Below are positions 35,476 through 43,919 of a stretch of DNA of 64,000 nt, piece by piece; position 1 is the first letter of the stretch, and the number at the start of each line of letters is the position of its first letter. The DNA is taken from NCBI RefSeq assembly GCF_011046735.1, contig NZ_CP049258.1, forward strand, positions 3,180,001 to 3,244,000, written 5' to 3'. The translations under genes were made by a program, and so were the position numbers. Origin of the DNA: Nordella sp. HKS 07. Lineage in GTDB: Bacteria; Pseudomonadota; Alphaproteobacteria; Rhizobiales; Aestuariivirgaceae. A model generated the notes under the pieces. That model saw only the letters and a program-made list of their open reading frames with translations. It was not told the DNA's origin and ran no database searches.

Positions 35476-35499
35476 GCCGCCACGAGGCTCTGTGGCGGC
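35476..35499 (-). terminator. Terminator-like hairpin in the argD leader
   Basis: On the minus strand GCCGCCAC, an 8-nt loop, GTGGCGGC, then A-TTTT-C-ATTT, starting 22 bp upstream of the argD start. An intrinsic-terminator shape placed just before a biosynthetic gene suggests attenuation, or the end of a transcript from the opposite side. No leader peptide with arginine codons was seen. Confidence 0.5.
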
Positions 35500-35600
35500 G
35501 CAGCAAATCCCTGAAGCGGTTATATGGGTTCCCTCCCTGTGGGTCAATCGCGGCCCCACCTGAGTCAAACCGCCGCATAGACCCTGGATTCCCGTGCCTG

Positions 35601-35615
35601 TTAGGCTTTCTTTAA
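35601..35615. promoter_or_regulatory. CtrA-box-like site upstream of gcrA
   Basis: TTAG-N7-TTAA, one base from the CtrA consensus TTAA-N7-TTAA, 240 bp before gcrA. Three GANTC (CcrM methylation) sites follow at 35685, 35699 and 35806. The 400-bp region between argD and gcrA holds no gene. Confidence 0.4.
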
Positions 35616-35855
35616 CCACGCGGCGCTGGGGCGACTTGAGGGGGAAACTCCGGAAGTTGGGGAAAACCTCATAAAGTCGGCGCCTGATTCTTGATGGCGA
35701 GTCACGGCATATTGTATGGTGGGGCCATCAAGCTACGAGATGTAGCGTTAATCTTGTCAGTTCTGGGCAAAGTACGCCGGTCATGCGGGTCGGTGAAAGA
35801 TGAGGGATTCGAAGCGGTGAATAGCGAGATTGGGGCCAGCCACGGAGGCGATAAG

Positions 35856-36386
35856 ATGTCCTGGACGGATGAGCGGGTGGAGCTCTTGAAGCGGCTTTGG
35901 ACGGAAGGGCTGAGCGCCAGCCAGATCGCGGGGCGCCTTGGCAATGGGGTCACGCGCAATGCCGTCATCGGCAAGGTTCACCGTCTCAATCTGTCGGGCC
36001 GGGCACCCCAGCCCCGCAGTTCCGTGCCGCGTCCCCGCCGCGCCAGGGAGCCAAGCCCGCCGGGCCGGGTCACCCCCTCCATCCATCTGCCCACCGCAGG
36101 CGCCACGGCGCTCAAGCCGACCTTGCGCAGCGAAGTGCAGCCGCGGTCCTTGCCGATGCCGGAACCCCAGCCCCTGCGGCTGGTCGACCTGCCCAAGGAT
36201 GGCCGCGTCACCATCCTTCATCTCTCGGACAAGACCTGCAAATGGCCGATCGGCGACCCGGGGGCCGAGGATTTCTGCTTCTGCGGTCACCGGCCGCGCG
36301 ATAGCTCGCCCTATTGCGAATATCACGCGCGCCTTGCCTATCAGCCGCTGCAGGACCGCCGCCACCGCAAGGTGGTCAACGGCTGA
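35856..36386 (+). CDS. gcrA: Cell-cycle regulator GcrA
   Basis: 176 aa from ATG 35856, with GGAGG 8 bp upstream. N-terminal helix-turn-helix SWTDERVELLKRLWTEGLSA followed by SQIAGRLGNGVTRNAVIGK is the GcrA DNA-binding domain that reads CcrM-methylated GANTC. A proline/arginine-rich linker follows, then the C-terminal sigma-70-contact region with CKWPIGDPGAEDFCFCG and YCEYHARLAY. Found only in Alphaproteobacteria. Confidence 0.95.
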   Translation: MSWTDERVELLKRLWTEGLSASQIAGRLGNGVTRNAVIGKVHRLNLSGRAPQPRSSVPRPRRAREPSPPGRVTPSIHLPTAGATALKPTLRSEVQPRSLPMPEPQPLRLVDLPKDGRVTILHLSDKTCKWPIGDPGAEDFCFCGHRPRDSSPYCEYHARLAYQPLQDRRHRKVVNG

Positions 36387-36511
36387 CACTCGTCATCCAG
36401 CCGGAAGTCGCCTGTCTACGATCCAAACGCGCTGACAGGTGACGGCTTTTGCCGGTTTCGTCGCGGGTTGCCGTGATCTAGTATCGGGGAAATATTCCCT
36501 GGTCCGCTCAC

Positions 36512-38275
36512 ATGGCCGAAACGCGACCGCTTCGCCGTCTTGCCGCTATCCTGGTCGCGGATATCGTCGGCTATTCGCGCCGGATGGAGGCCGATGAGGC
36601 GGGCACGCTGGTCGCACTCAAGCAATGGCGCGAAGAGATCCTTGGGCCGCTGGTCGGCGAGCATGCCGGCCGGATTGTCAAGGTCATGGGCGATGGGGTG
36701 CTGATCGAGTTCACCAGTGCCGTCAACGCGGTAGCATGCGCTCAAGCGATCCAGGCCCAAACTGCCGAAGCCAATGCCACGGCAGCGGAAGAGAACCGAA
36801 ATCTGCTGCGCGTCGGCATCAATCTCGGTGACATCGTCGAGGAAGGCTCCGACATCTATGGCGATGGCGTAAATATCGCCAGCCGCCTCGAAGCTCTGGC
36901 GCCGCCGGCCGGCATTTGCATCGCCGCGAGCGTCCACGACGCGGTCTTCGGTAAGATCGCTATGGCCGCAGAGGATCTAGGCGAGTGCCAACTCAAGAAC
37001 ATCGCCCGGCCGGTGCGCGCCTATGTGCTGCGCTATGGCGCGCCGGCGGAGCCGCGCTCGCCTCAGCCTTTGCCGCTTCCAGATAAGCCCTCCATCGCGG
37101 TTCTCGCCTTCGACAATCTGAGTGGCGATCCCGAGCAGGAGTATTTCGCCGACGGGATCGTAGAGGAGATCATAACCGCGCTGTCTCGGATCAAGTGGTT
37201 GTTCGTCATCGCTCGCAATTCGAGTTTTGTCTATAAGGGCCGGATGGTCGATGTAAAGCAGGTCGGGCGTGAGCTTGGCGTGCGTTATGTCCTTCAAGGC
37301 AGTGTGCGCAAATCGGGAAGCAGGGTGCGCATCACTGGGCAACTCATCGATGCCGCGACCGGCATCCAGATCTGGGCCGACCGTTTCGAAGGCGCACTTG
37401 AGGATATTTTCGATCTGCAGGACCAGGTGACCATGCGGGTTGTCGGCGCCATCTTCCCTAAATTGGAGGAAGCCGAGATCGCGCGGGTGAAGAGCAAACC
37501 GACGGAAAGCCTTGATGCCTATCAATGCTATATGCGGGGCATGGCTGCCTTCTATCAAATGAGTGAGGAGAGTAACCAGTCGGCGTTCACGCATTTCTAC
37601 CGGGCAATCGAACTCGATTCGAATTTTGCATCTGCCTATGGGATGGCGGCGCGCAGTTATGCCCAGCGTAAGGCCTTCGGCTGGCGTTCCATCGACGCGT
37701 GGGAGATGGCCGAAACGGAGCGGCTGGCACGGCGCGCCGCGGCGCTCGGCAAGGATGATGCAACGGCGCTGACCGCGGCTGGCGTTGCTCTCGCTTATGT
37801 AATCGGCGATCTCGACAGCGGCGATGCCATGATCACGCGCGCTCTCTCGCTCAATCCCAATTTCGCCTCGGCTTGGCTGTTCAGCGGTTGGGTGAAAGTG
37901 TGGCTAGGCGAGCCTGTCGCGGCGATCGACCATGTGTCGCGCGCCATGCGTTTGAGCCCTCAGGACCCAAATATGTTCAACATGCAAGCGGCGACCGCCG
38001 CGGCACATTTTCTCGCCGGTCGCCATGAGGAGGCACTCGTGATGGCGGTGGCAGCCGTTGAAAATCAGCCAAATTATGCTCTGGCAAATAGCATTCTTGC
38101 CGCGAGTGCGGCCCATTGCGAAAGGCCGGCCATAGCCAGGGCCGCCGTGGCGCGCTTGCGGGTTCAGGAGCCGGGACTTCGGATATCACGGATTACCGAT
38201 CTTTTCCCCGTGCGCAGCTCAGGCGACCTTGCCAAACTAGCCGAGGGATTGAGCAAAGCAGGCTTGCCGGGGTGA
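36512..38275 (+). CDS. Class III adenylate cyclase with TolB-like and TPR regions
   Basis: 587 aa. Residues 1-165 are a class III nucleotide cyclase (AAILVADIVGYSRRMEADEA, KVMGDGVLIEF, INLGDIVEEG, GDGVNIASRLEAL) with the two metal Asp residues present. Residues 190-320 are the TolB/FlgO-like unit (KPSIAVLAFDNLSGDPEQEY, YFADGIVEEIITALS, LQGSVRKSGSRVRITGQLID), and the rest are TPR repeats. Cytoplasmic. Same architecture as 50776-52644. Such proteins are numerous in Rhizobiales; the signals they answer are unknown. Confidence 0.9.
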   Translation: MAETRPLRRLAAILVADIVGYSRRMEADEAGTLVALKQWREEILGPLVGEHAGRIVKVMGDGVLIEFTSAVNAVACAQAIQAQTAEANATAAEENRNLLRVGINLGDIVEEGSDIYGDGVNIASRLEALAPPAGICIAASVHDAVFGKIAMAAEDLGECQLKNIARPVRAYVLRYGAPAEPRSPQPLPLPDKPSIAVLAFDNLSGDPEQEYFADGIVEEIITALSRIKWLFVIARNSSFVYKGRMVDVKQVGRELGVRYVLQGSVRKSGSRVRITGQLIDAATGIQIWADRFEGALEDIFDLQDQVTMRVVGAIFPKLEEAEIARVKSKPTESLDAYQCYMRGMAAFYQMSEESNQSAFTHFYRAIELDSNFASAYGMAARSYAQRKAFGWRSIDAWEMAETERLARRAAALGKDDATALTAAGVALAYVIGDLDSGDAMITRALSLNPNFASAWLFSGWVKVWLGEPVAAIDHVSRAMRLSPQDPNMFNMQAATAAAHFLAGRHEEALVMAVAAVENQPNYALANSILAASAAHCERPAIARAAVARLRVQEPGLRISRITDLFPVRSSGDLAKLAEGLSKAGLPG

Positions 38276-38320
38276 AGGACGGCCGCAAAGACCCAGGTTC
38301 CTTCATTATTGCCACGCAAC

Positions 38321-39064
38321 TCAACGCCCGCCGGAGACGTCGATAATAGCGCCCGTCGTGTAGGATGCGGCATCACTGAGCAGCCAGACGATGGCTTCCG
38401 CGACCTCGCGCGCCGTGCCGGGCCGCCCCATCGGTGCCGTGGCGCCGAGCCGGTGCGCCCGGTCCGGCTGGCCGCCGCTCGCATGGATATCCGTCTCGAT
38501 AAGACCGGGCCGGATCGCATTGACCCTGACCCCTTGCGGGCCGAGCTCCTTGGAAAGGCCGATAGTCAGGGTGTCGAGCGCGCCTTTCGATCCGGCATAG
38601 TCGACATATTCGAAGGGAGCACCGAGCCGCGCGGCGGCCGAGGACATCAGCACCACTGAGCCGCCTTCGCCGCCACGGTCGCGCGCCAGACGCCTGGCGC
38701 ATTCGCGCGCGCACAGATAGGCGCCCAGCACATTGACCTCGAATATGCGCTTGAGCCGGTCGAGGCTCATCTCGGCGAGCGGCTGGGAAGGAGCGACGAT
38801 GCCGGCATTGATGACGACACCGGTAAGCGGGCCGAAGGCGCGTTCCGCCGTATCGAACATGGCGGCGACATCGGTTTCCACGGCAACGTCACCCTTGATC
38901 GCCACCGCCCGGCCGCCGGCCTGGCGGACCATGGCGACCGTTTCCTCCGCCGCCTCCTGGTTGCCGACATAGTTGACGCCGACCGACCAGCCCCTTTCGC
39001 CACAGAGGACCGTGGCTTCCCGGCCTATGCCGCGGCTTCCCCCCGTGATCAGCACATTCTTCAT
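38321..39064 (-). CDS. SDR-family oxidoreductase
   Basis: 247 aa classical short-chain dehydrogenase. Nucleotide site ITGGSRGIGREA, catalytic Ser in VVLMSSAAARLG and Tyr/Lys in YVDYAGSKGAL, and the closing TGAIIDVSGGR. It resembles glucose/3-ketoacyl-ACP-type reductases; the substrate cannot be told. Four-base overlap with the NUDIX gene upstream; four genes (41885 down to 38321) run as one operon. Confidence 0.9.
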   Translation of the reverse strand: MKNVLITGGSRGIGREATVLCGERGWSVGVNYVGNQEAAEETVAMVRQAGGRAVAIKGDVAVETDVAAMFDTAERAFGPLTGVVINAGIVAPSQPLAEMSLDRLKRIFEVNVLGAYLCARECARRLARDRGGEGGSVVLMSSAAARLGAPFEYVDYAGSKGALDTLTIGLSKELGPQGVRVNAIRPGLIETDIHASGGQPDRAHRLGATAPMGRPGTAREVAEAIVWLLSDAASYTTGAIIDVSGGR

Positions 39065-39483
39065 CTCAAATTCCCCTTCCTCGAGCGGGCGACCGGCATG
39101 ATATGCGCGCGGCTCAGAACGGCGAGCGGCAGGTCGAGCGCGAATGGATCGACCCAGCGGATCTCCTCGATCTCCGCCGCGGCGGCGACGGCGCCGGTGA
39201 GCGGCACCTCGAAGACATCGGCCACCACGACCCGATCGGCTTCATGCGCCGCCTCGGCCATGAAACGCCCGATATAGACCGGCGCATCCTCGCCGATCGT
39301 GAGAGCGATTTCTTCGCGGAGCTCCCGCCTCAGGGCCGCGACCGGCGTCTCGTCGGGCTCGATCTTGCCGCCCGGCTGCATGAAGACGGACGCGCCACGC
39401 TTGCGCACCACGAGAACATGCCCCGCCTCGTTGAAGATGATCGCGGCCGCGATACAGATTGGGCTGTCTTGTGGCGTCGTCAT
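39061..39483 (-). CDS. NUDIX hydrolase
   Basis: 140 aa with a complete NUDIX box GGKIEPDETPVAALRRELRE followed by EI. N-terminal AAAIIFNEAGHVLVVRKRG. Hydrolyses a nucleoside diphosphate linked to another moiety; exact substrate unknown. Overlaps both neighbours by ATGA, so it is translated in an operon with the VOC and SDR genes. Confidence 0.92.
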   Translation of the reverse strand: MTTPQDSPICIAAAIIFNEAGHVLVVRKRGASVFMQPGGKIEPDETPVAALRRELREEIALTIGEDAPVYIGRFMAEAAHEADRVVVADVFEVPLTGAVAAAAEIEEIRWVDPFALDLPLAVLSRAHIMPVARSRKGNLR

Positions 39484-39873
39484 TTGCGTTCGATAAGGTC
39501 CCAGCGATTTCCATGGATATCCTCGAAGACAGCCACCGTACCATAGGCCTCGTGACGCGGCGCTTCGAGGAAGTGCACGCCGCGTGCCGCGAAGATCGCG
39601 TGATCGCGCTCGAAGTCGTCCGTTTCCAGGAACAGGAAGACTCGGCCGCCGCTCTGATTTCCGATGGCAGCGCGCTGGCTCTCATTGGCCGCCTGCGCCA
39701 GCAGGAGTCCGGTCCCCCTCGGACTTGGGCGCCACCACCACCCATCTTTTGGTAGTGGACATCCGCTTGTCCTCGCGCAGCGCGAAGCCGAGCTTGCCGA
39801 CATAGAAGCCGATGGCTTCGTCGTAATCGCGCACGACGAGCGTGATGAGGCCAAGTTCGCGCCGTACGATCAA
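39480..39873 (-). pseudogene. VOC (glyoxalase-like) protein, frameshifted
   Basis: Two half-genes in different frames: LGLITLVVRDYDEAIGFYVG ... APKSEG, then TGLLLAQAANESQRAAIGNQ ... VFEDIHGNRWDLIERK. They join if one base is removed from a run of five C on the plus strand (39714-39718), giving a normal 130-aa VOC protein. The best start is TTG 39873, which overlaps the upstream stop as TTGA. Metal-dependent dioxygenase/lyase fold; substrate unknown. Sequencing error is likely. Confidence 0.82.
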
Positions 39874-41885
39874 TTCAGTTTGCGTTCGACCTGTTCGTTC
39901 CATTCGCGGCTGAACACCTGCTCGTTGTCCTCGAACGCCTCGATGCGGCCCCAGATGATCCAATGCGTCTTCGTCGACTCATGGCGCGTATACGTCTCGA
40001 CCCGCGTCCGCCAGTCGCCGCGTCCCACTTCCTCGGTCCAATGCGTCTCCATGCGGGCCGACAAAGGATCGTCCTGCTTGATGCGATAGGTCTTCTCGAT
40101 CACGGAGCGGATCACCAGGCCATGCGGCTCGATTTCGAAGCGGCCGTTGTCGTCCTTCTCCTCGATGACCGTCTCGCCCGTAGCTTCGTCCATGCGCACA
40201 TTGCGGCTGGCGCTCGGCCGCGCGAGTTCCTTCAGTTTCGCGGGCTCGGCACCTTCCGCCGGCTTGAAGCTCGGGCCCGCCTCATTGGCGATCTGCCGCC
40301 TGATCGGCACATGGACACGCGATGAGCCGGCATAGAGTGTCAGCCGCACCGGCTCGGGCGCCGGCCACATCAGGGGCCAGTAGGTGGTCGAGATCGAGAC
40401 CCGCAATTTATGGCCCTTGGGGATGCGCCAGGCGATGTCGTCGAGCGCGATCTTCATCTTGTAGCGCCTGCCGGGCTCGAGCGCCGACGGGTAGTCGCGG
40501 CTCACCCGCTGGCAGAGATTCTGCAATTGATAGGTGATGCGCGTGACCTCGCCCGAGGGCCACACATCGTTGAGCCGGATCGCCACGAAGGCGACCGGCC
40601 TGTCGACCGAGAAGTCGAGCTCCACGGCAGGCCGGCCGACAATGTCCATGTCGGAGACGAGAGCCGGGGAATCGAAGGTCAGCGATCCGGCATCGTCGCG
40701 CGTCTGGTTGCCCGGAAAGCCCGAACCGTTGAACATGATGCAGTAGTCGCCGGCATCGAGGCCGATATCCTGGGGCGACGAAACGGTGAGCGGCGTCTCC
40801 GCCTGGCCGGCACCACCTATGCCGTCCTCATTGAGATACCACTGCTTGATCTCGGTATTGCCGGCATTCCACACCTCTTCGCTGATCCAGCGGCCCGGCC
40901 ACTCGTCGGGCCCGCCATTGCCGGGCTCGATCGCGTCCATCACATAGATGCGGTAGGCGGGATCGCGCATCACGCCGGTCGGCTCGCCCTTGAGCCAGAA
41001 ATCCCACCAGCGCAGCGCCTCCTGCAGGAAGCCGATGCGCGGACCCACCATCGAAAAATGCGGATATTTGTGGATCCACGGACCGATGATCGCCTTGCAG
41101 CTCGAGCGCAGGCCGGTCATCAGCCGCGGTATGGCGTTGGAATAGGCATCGTTCCAGCCGCCGACAATCAGGCAGGCGGCTTCGATGGCGCCGAAATCCT
41201 CACAGACGCTCGCATGCTTCCAGTAGGAGTCGCGATGCGGGTGCGAGAGCCAAGGCACGATCAGCATCGGCAGGTTCTCGAGCCGCTCCATCCACATCTT
41301 CTTCCACGCATCGCCGACGAGGACCGGATCGGGCGGGCGGGACGAATAGGCGAACATGGTGGCGGCCCAGGCCATATGCTCGTTGATGACGCAGCCGCCC
41401 TTGTAGTGGATGTCGTCCTGATAGCGGTCATCCGTCGAGCACAAGGTGACGATGGCCTTGAGGGCAGGGGGCTTGCGCGCCGCCACCTGGAGCCCGTTGA
41501 AGCCGCCCCACGATATGCCGATCATGCCGACGGAACCCGAGCACCATGTTTGGCCTGCGAGCCAGGCGATCACTTCCAGCGCGTCATCCTGTTCCTGCTT
41601 CGTATATTCGTCGAACAGCAGTCCCTCGGAATCGCCATTGCCGCGCATGTCGACGCGGATCGCCGCATAGCCATGGCCGGCGAAATAGGGATGGGTCAGC
41701 GCGTCGCGGATAATCGTGCCGTCGCGCTTGCGATAGGGCAGATATTCGAGGATCGCCGGCACCGGCCTTGCCTCGGCATCCTCCGGCAGCCAGACCCTGG
41801 CGGCGAGCCGCGTGCCGTCGGACAGGGGAATCCAGATATTCTCGATTTCCTTCACCTGACGCGGGAAGGTGGTGACGGTCTGCAT
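39870..41885 (-). CDS. CocE/NonD-family hydrolase
   Basis: 671 aa of the X-Pro dipeptidyl-peptidase S15/cocaine-esterase class. Nucleophile motif GMIGISWGGFNGL, an alpha/beta hydrolase core to about residue 330 with IGPWIHKYPHF supplying the catalytic His, and a C-terminal galactose-binding-like beta domain (VHVPIRRQIANE nearby). No signal peptide. First gene of a four-gene operon with VOC, NUDIX and SDR proteins. Confidence 0.9.
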   Translation of the reverse strand: MQTVTTFPRQVKEIENIWIPLSDGTRLAARVWLPEDAEARPVPAILEYLPYRKRDGTIIRDALTHPYFAGHGYAAIRVDMRGNGDSEGLLFDEYTKQEQDDALEVIAWLAGQTWCSGSVGMIGISWGGFNGLQVAARKPPALKAIVTLCSTDDRYQDDIHYKGGCVINEHMAWAATMFAYSSRPPDPVLVGDAWKKMWMERLENLPMLIVPWLSHPHRDSYWKHASVCEDFGAIEAACLIVGGWNDAYSNAIPRLMTGLRSSCKAIIGPWIHKYPHFSMVGPRIGFLQEALRWWDFWLKGEPTGVMRDPAYRIYVMDAIEPGNGGPDEWPGRWISEEVWNAGNTEIKQWYLNEDGIGGAGQAETPLTVSSPQDIGLDAGDYCIMFNGSGFPGNQTRDDAGSLTFDSPALVSDMDIVGRPAVELDFSVDRPVAFVAIRLNDVWPSGEVTRITYQLQNLCQRVSRDYPSALEPGRRYKMKIALDDIAWRIPKGHKLRVSISTTYWPLMWPAPEPVRLTLYAGSSRVHVPIRRQIANEAGPSFKPAEGAEPAKLKELARPSASRNVRMDEATGETVIEEKDDNGRFEIEPHGLVIRSVIEKTYRIKQDDPLSARMETHWTEEVGRGDWRTRVETYTRHESTKTHWIIWGRIEAFEDNEQVFSREWNEQVERKLN

Positions 41886-42011
41886 GGACGGGGATCCTTC
41901 TGGGCGTGCTAACGGAAATAGAGCCCCGGCCGTCCGGTGTCAAAACTCCTAAACGCCGGATGAACGCCGGTTTCAGAACGGGTTCAGCCCTCTCGCCCTA
42001 GTTTCGGCGCC

Positions 42012-42572
42012 ATGTTTGAGAGGAGACTATCCGTGACCACCCGCTTTGCCACCCTGTCCCGCAGCCTGATCGCCGCTTCCGTTCTGATGACCGCCCTCGC
42101 CTTCGGCACCGCCACCAGGGCCGAGCCGGCACAGTTCAAGCGCGGCCAGGTCGTCGATTTCGCGACCAGCCAGCAGCCGGGCTCGATCGTCATCGTCACC
42201 AAGGATCGCGCGCTTTATTACATATTGGGCGATGCCAAGGCGGTGAAATACAAGGTCGCGACCGCCAAGCGCGGCTTCGAATGGTCAGGCACCAATGCGG
42301 TGTCGGCCAAGGTGAAATGGCCCGATTGGCGCCCGCCGGCGACCATGCGCAAGCGCCGCCCCGAACTGCCGGCCTTCATGGCGGGCGGCCCGGAAAACCC
42401 GCTCGGCGCGCGCGCCATCTATCTCGGCAGCACGATCTACCGCATCCACGGCACCAACGAGCCGGCCTCGATCGGCAAAGCGGCATCGTCAGGTTGTATC
42501 CGCATGCACAATGCCGATGTGAGCGAGCTGTTCCAGCATGTGAAGATGGGCGCCAAGGTGACGGTCGTCTGA
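42012..42572 (+). CDS. L,D-transpeptidase (ErfK/YbiS/YcfS/YnhG family)
   Basis: 186 aa with a signal peptide (ending ATRAEP). Catalytic motif HGTNEPASIGKAASSGCIRM with His and the active Cys, preceded by SIVIVTKDRALYYILG. Forms 3-3 cross-links or attaches proteins to peptidoglycan in the periplasm. GTG 42033 is an alternative start inside the signal region. Confidence 0.93.
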   Translation: MFERRLSVTTRFATLSRSLIAASVLMTALAFGTATRAEPAQFKRGQVVDFATSQQPGSIVIVTKDRALYYILGDAKAVKYKVATAKRGFEWSGTNAVSAKVKWPDWRPPATMRKRRPELPAFMAGGPENPLGARAIYLGSTIYRIHGTNEPASIGKAASSGCIRMHNADVSELFQHVKMGAKVTVV

Positions 42573-42599
42573 TCCCACACATCAGCCCGAGAAGCTTGT

Positions 42600-42626
42600 G
42601 GCCGGGCTTGACCCGGCCATCCAGCT
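42600..42626. repeat. Short GGCCGGG palindrome (copy 1)
   Basis: TGGCCGGGCTTGACCCGGCCA followed by TCCAG: an 8-bp stem after the L,D-transpeptidase gene, the common rhizobial intergenic palindrome. A relative lies at 50510-50532. May double as a transcription end. Confidence 0.6.
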
Positions 42627-42720
42627 GCTTTCGGAACCAGCTGAAGCGCTCTATCTCAATCGTCAGGAATTTGTCATAAGCAAAGTGGACTGTGCGGACA
42701 ACTGATCCGCTTTGCCGAGT

Positions 42721-43809
42721 ATGATGATCTGGCCCTGGAAAAAGACCAATGGGACTGCCGCCGCCGCTGCAGACCTGCGTGAACGGAACTCCGCTGAGGA
42801 CGCCCTGACGGCCCTGATTGGCGCTCTGCCCGATCCCGTGATGCTGCTCGACGATCACGGACTGGTGCGCGCCGCCAACGTCCGGGCGAAGGATCTTCTC
42901 AACATGGATCCGGTCGGTCAGCATCTCTCCTCCGCCATCCGCTCGCCCGCGATCCTGGAGGCGGTGCAGAACGTCCTCGAGCATGGCGGCGAGCTGCGCG
43001 TGAATTACGAGCAGCATGTTCCGGTGCCGCGTCATTTCGAGGCCTTCGTCGCCGCCATGAACGTCATTGGCCCGGAAGCTGCTGCTCTTGTCCTTCTCAA
43101 GGATCTCACCCGCGAGCAGCAGACCGAGCGCATGCGCGCCGATTTCGTGGCCCATGCGAGCCATGAATTGCGCACCCCTCTGGCCTCGCTGCTGGGCTTC
43201 ATCGAGACCCTGCAGGGGGCGGCCAAGAACGACGAGGCCTCGCGCGAGCGCTTCCTCGCTCTGATGCAGACGCAGGCCGAGCGGATGAAACGGCTGATCG
43301 CCGATCTTCTGTCCCTGAGCCGCATCGAGATGAACGCCCATCAGCGCCCGACCGGCACCGCCGATCTTCACCAGATCGCGCTTCATGTGCGCGACACCCT
43401 GGCCGGCCTCGCCAAGGATGCAGGGGTCGAGATCAAGATCGACGATACGGATCCGCTTCTGGTTCAGGGCGACTGGGACGAGCTCGTGCAGGTCATCCAG
43501 AATCTGGTCGAGAACGCCATCAAATACGCGGCCAGCGGCAAGCTGATCGAGATTTCGGGCAAGCGGGTGGGCGAGGATTGCGAGCTCGAGGTGCGCGATC
43601 ATGGGCCGGGCATCGCCGAGGAACACCTGCCGCGGCTCACCGAGCGCTTCTACCGGACCAATGCGCAGGAAAGCCGCTCGCGTGGCGGCACCGGCCTGGG
43701 CCTCGCCATCGTCAAGCACATCCTCAACCGCCACCGCGGCAAGCTGCGCATCCAGTCCGAGCTGGGCGCCGGCAGCAGCTTTGTCATACGCGTCCCGGCT
43801 GTAAAATAA
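42721..43809 (+). CDS. phoR: Phosphate-regulon sensor kinase PhoR, without membrane segments
   Basis: 362 aa. PAS-like sensor domain (ALIGALPDPVMLLDDHGLVR) then histidine kinase: H-box DFVAHASHELRTPLASLLGF, N-box VIQNLVENAIKYA, G-boxes VRDHGPGIAEEHL and GGTGLGLAIVKHIL. Position ahead of pstSCAB-phoU-phoB supports PhoR. The usual N-terminal transmembrane helices are missing: the protein opens MMIWPWKKTNG and goes straight to the PAS domain, and only 148 bp of repeat-bearing DNA lie upstream. Either a soluble form or an N-terminus lost to a repeat insertion. Confidence 0.88.
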   Translation: MMIWPWKKTNGTAAAAADLRERNSAEDALTALIGALPDPVMLLDDHGLVRAANVRAKDLLNMDPVGQHLSSAIRSPAILEAVQNVLEHGGELRVNYEQHVPVPRHFEAFVAAMNVIGPEAAALVLLKDLTREQQTERMRADFVAHASHELRTPLASLLGFIETLQGAAKNDEASRERFLALMQTQAERMKRLIADLLSLSRIEMNAHQRPTGTADLHQIALHVRDTLAGLAKDAGVEIKIDDTDPLLVQGDWDELVQVIQNLVENAIKYAASGKLIEISGKRVGEDCELEVRDHGPGIAEEHLPRLTERFYRTNAQESRSRGGTGLGLAIVKHILNRHRGKLRIQSELGAGSSFVIRVPAVK

Positions 43810-43833
43810 ACCAAGCTATTTCATAGGGTTGAC

Positions 43834-43851
43834 TTGTCATATTTCTGTAGT
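43834..43851. promoter_or_regulatory. Pho box upstream of pstS
   Basis: TTGTCAT-ATTT-CTGTAGT, close to the PhoB direct repeat CTGTCAT-N4-CTGTCAT (11 of 14 positions), 69 bp before the pstS start. Places pstS under PhoB control, as expected. Confidence 0.72.
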
Positions 43852-43919
43852 GTGAGTGTCACATAACGCTCATGCGGGATGCCTAAGGGAAGCTAGGCGT
43901 CACACAGAGGAGACAAGAA

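Noticed and set aside
42671-42688. Possible Pho box upstream of phoR
   Set aside because: Only one half site (TTGTCAT) is recognisable; the second repeat unit does not match.
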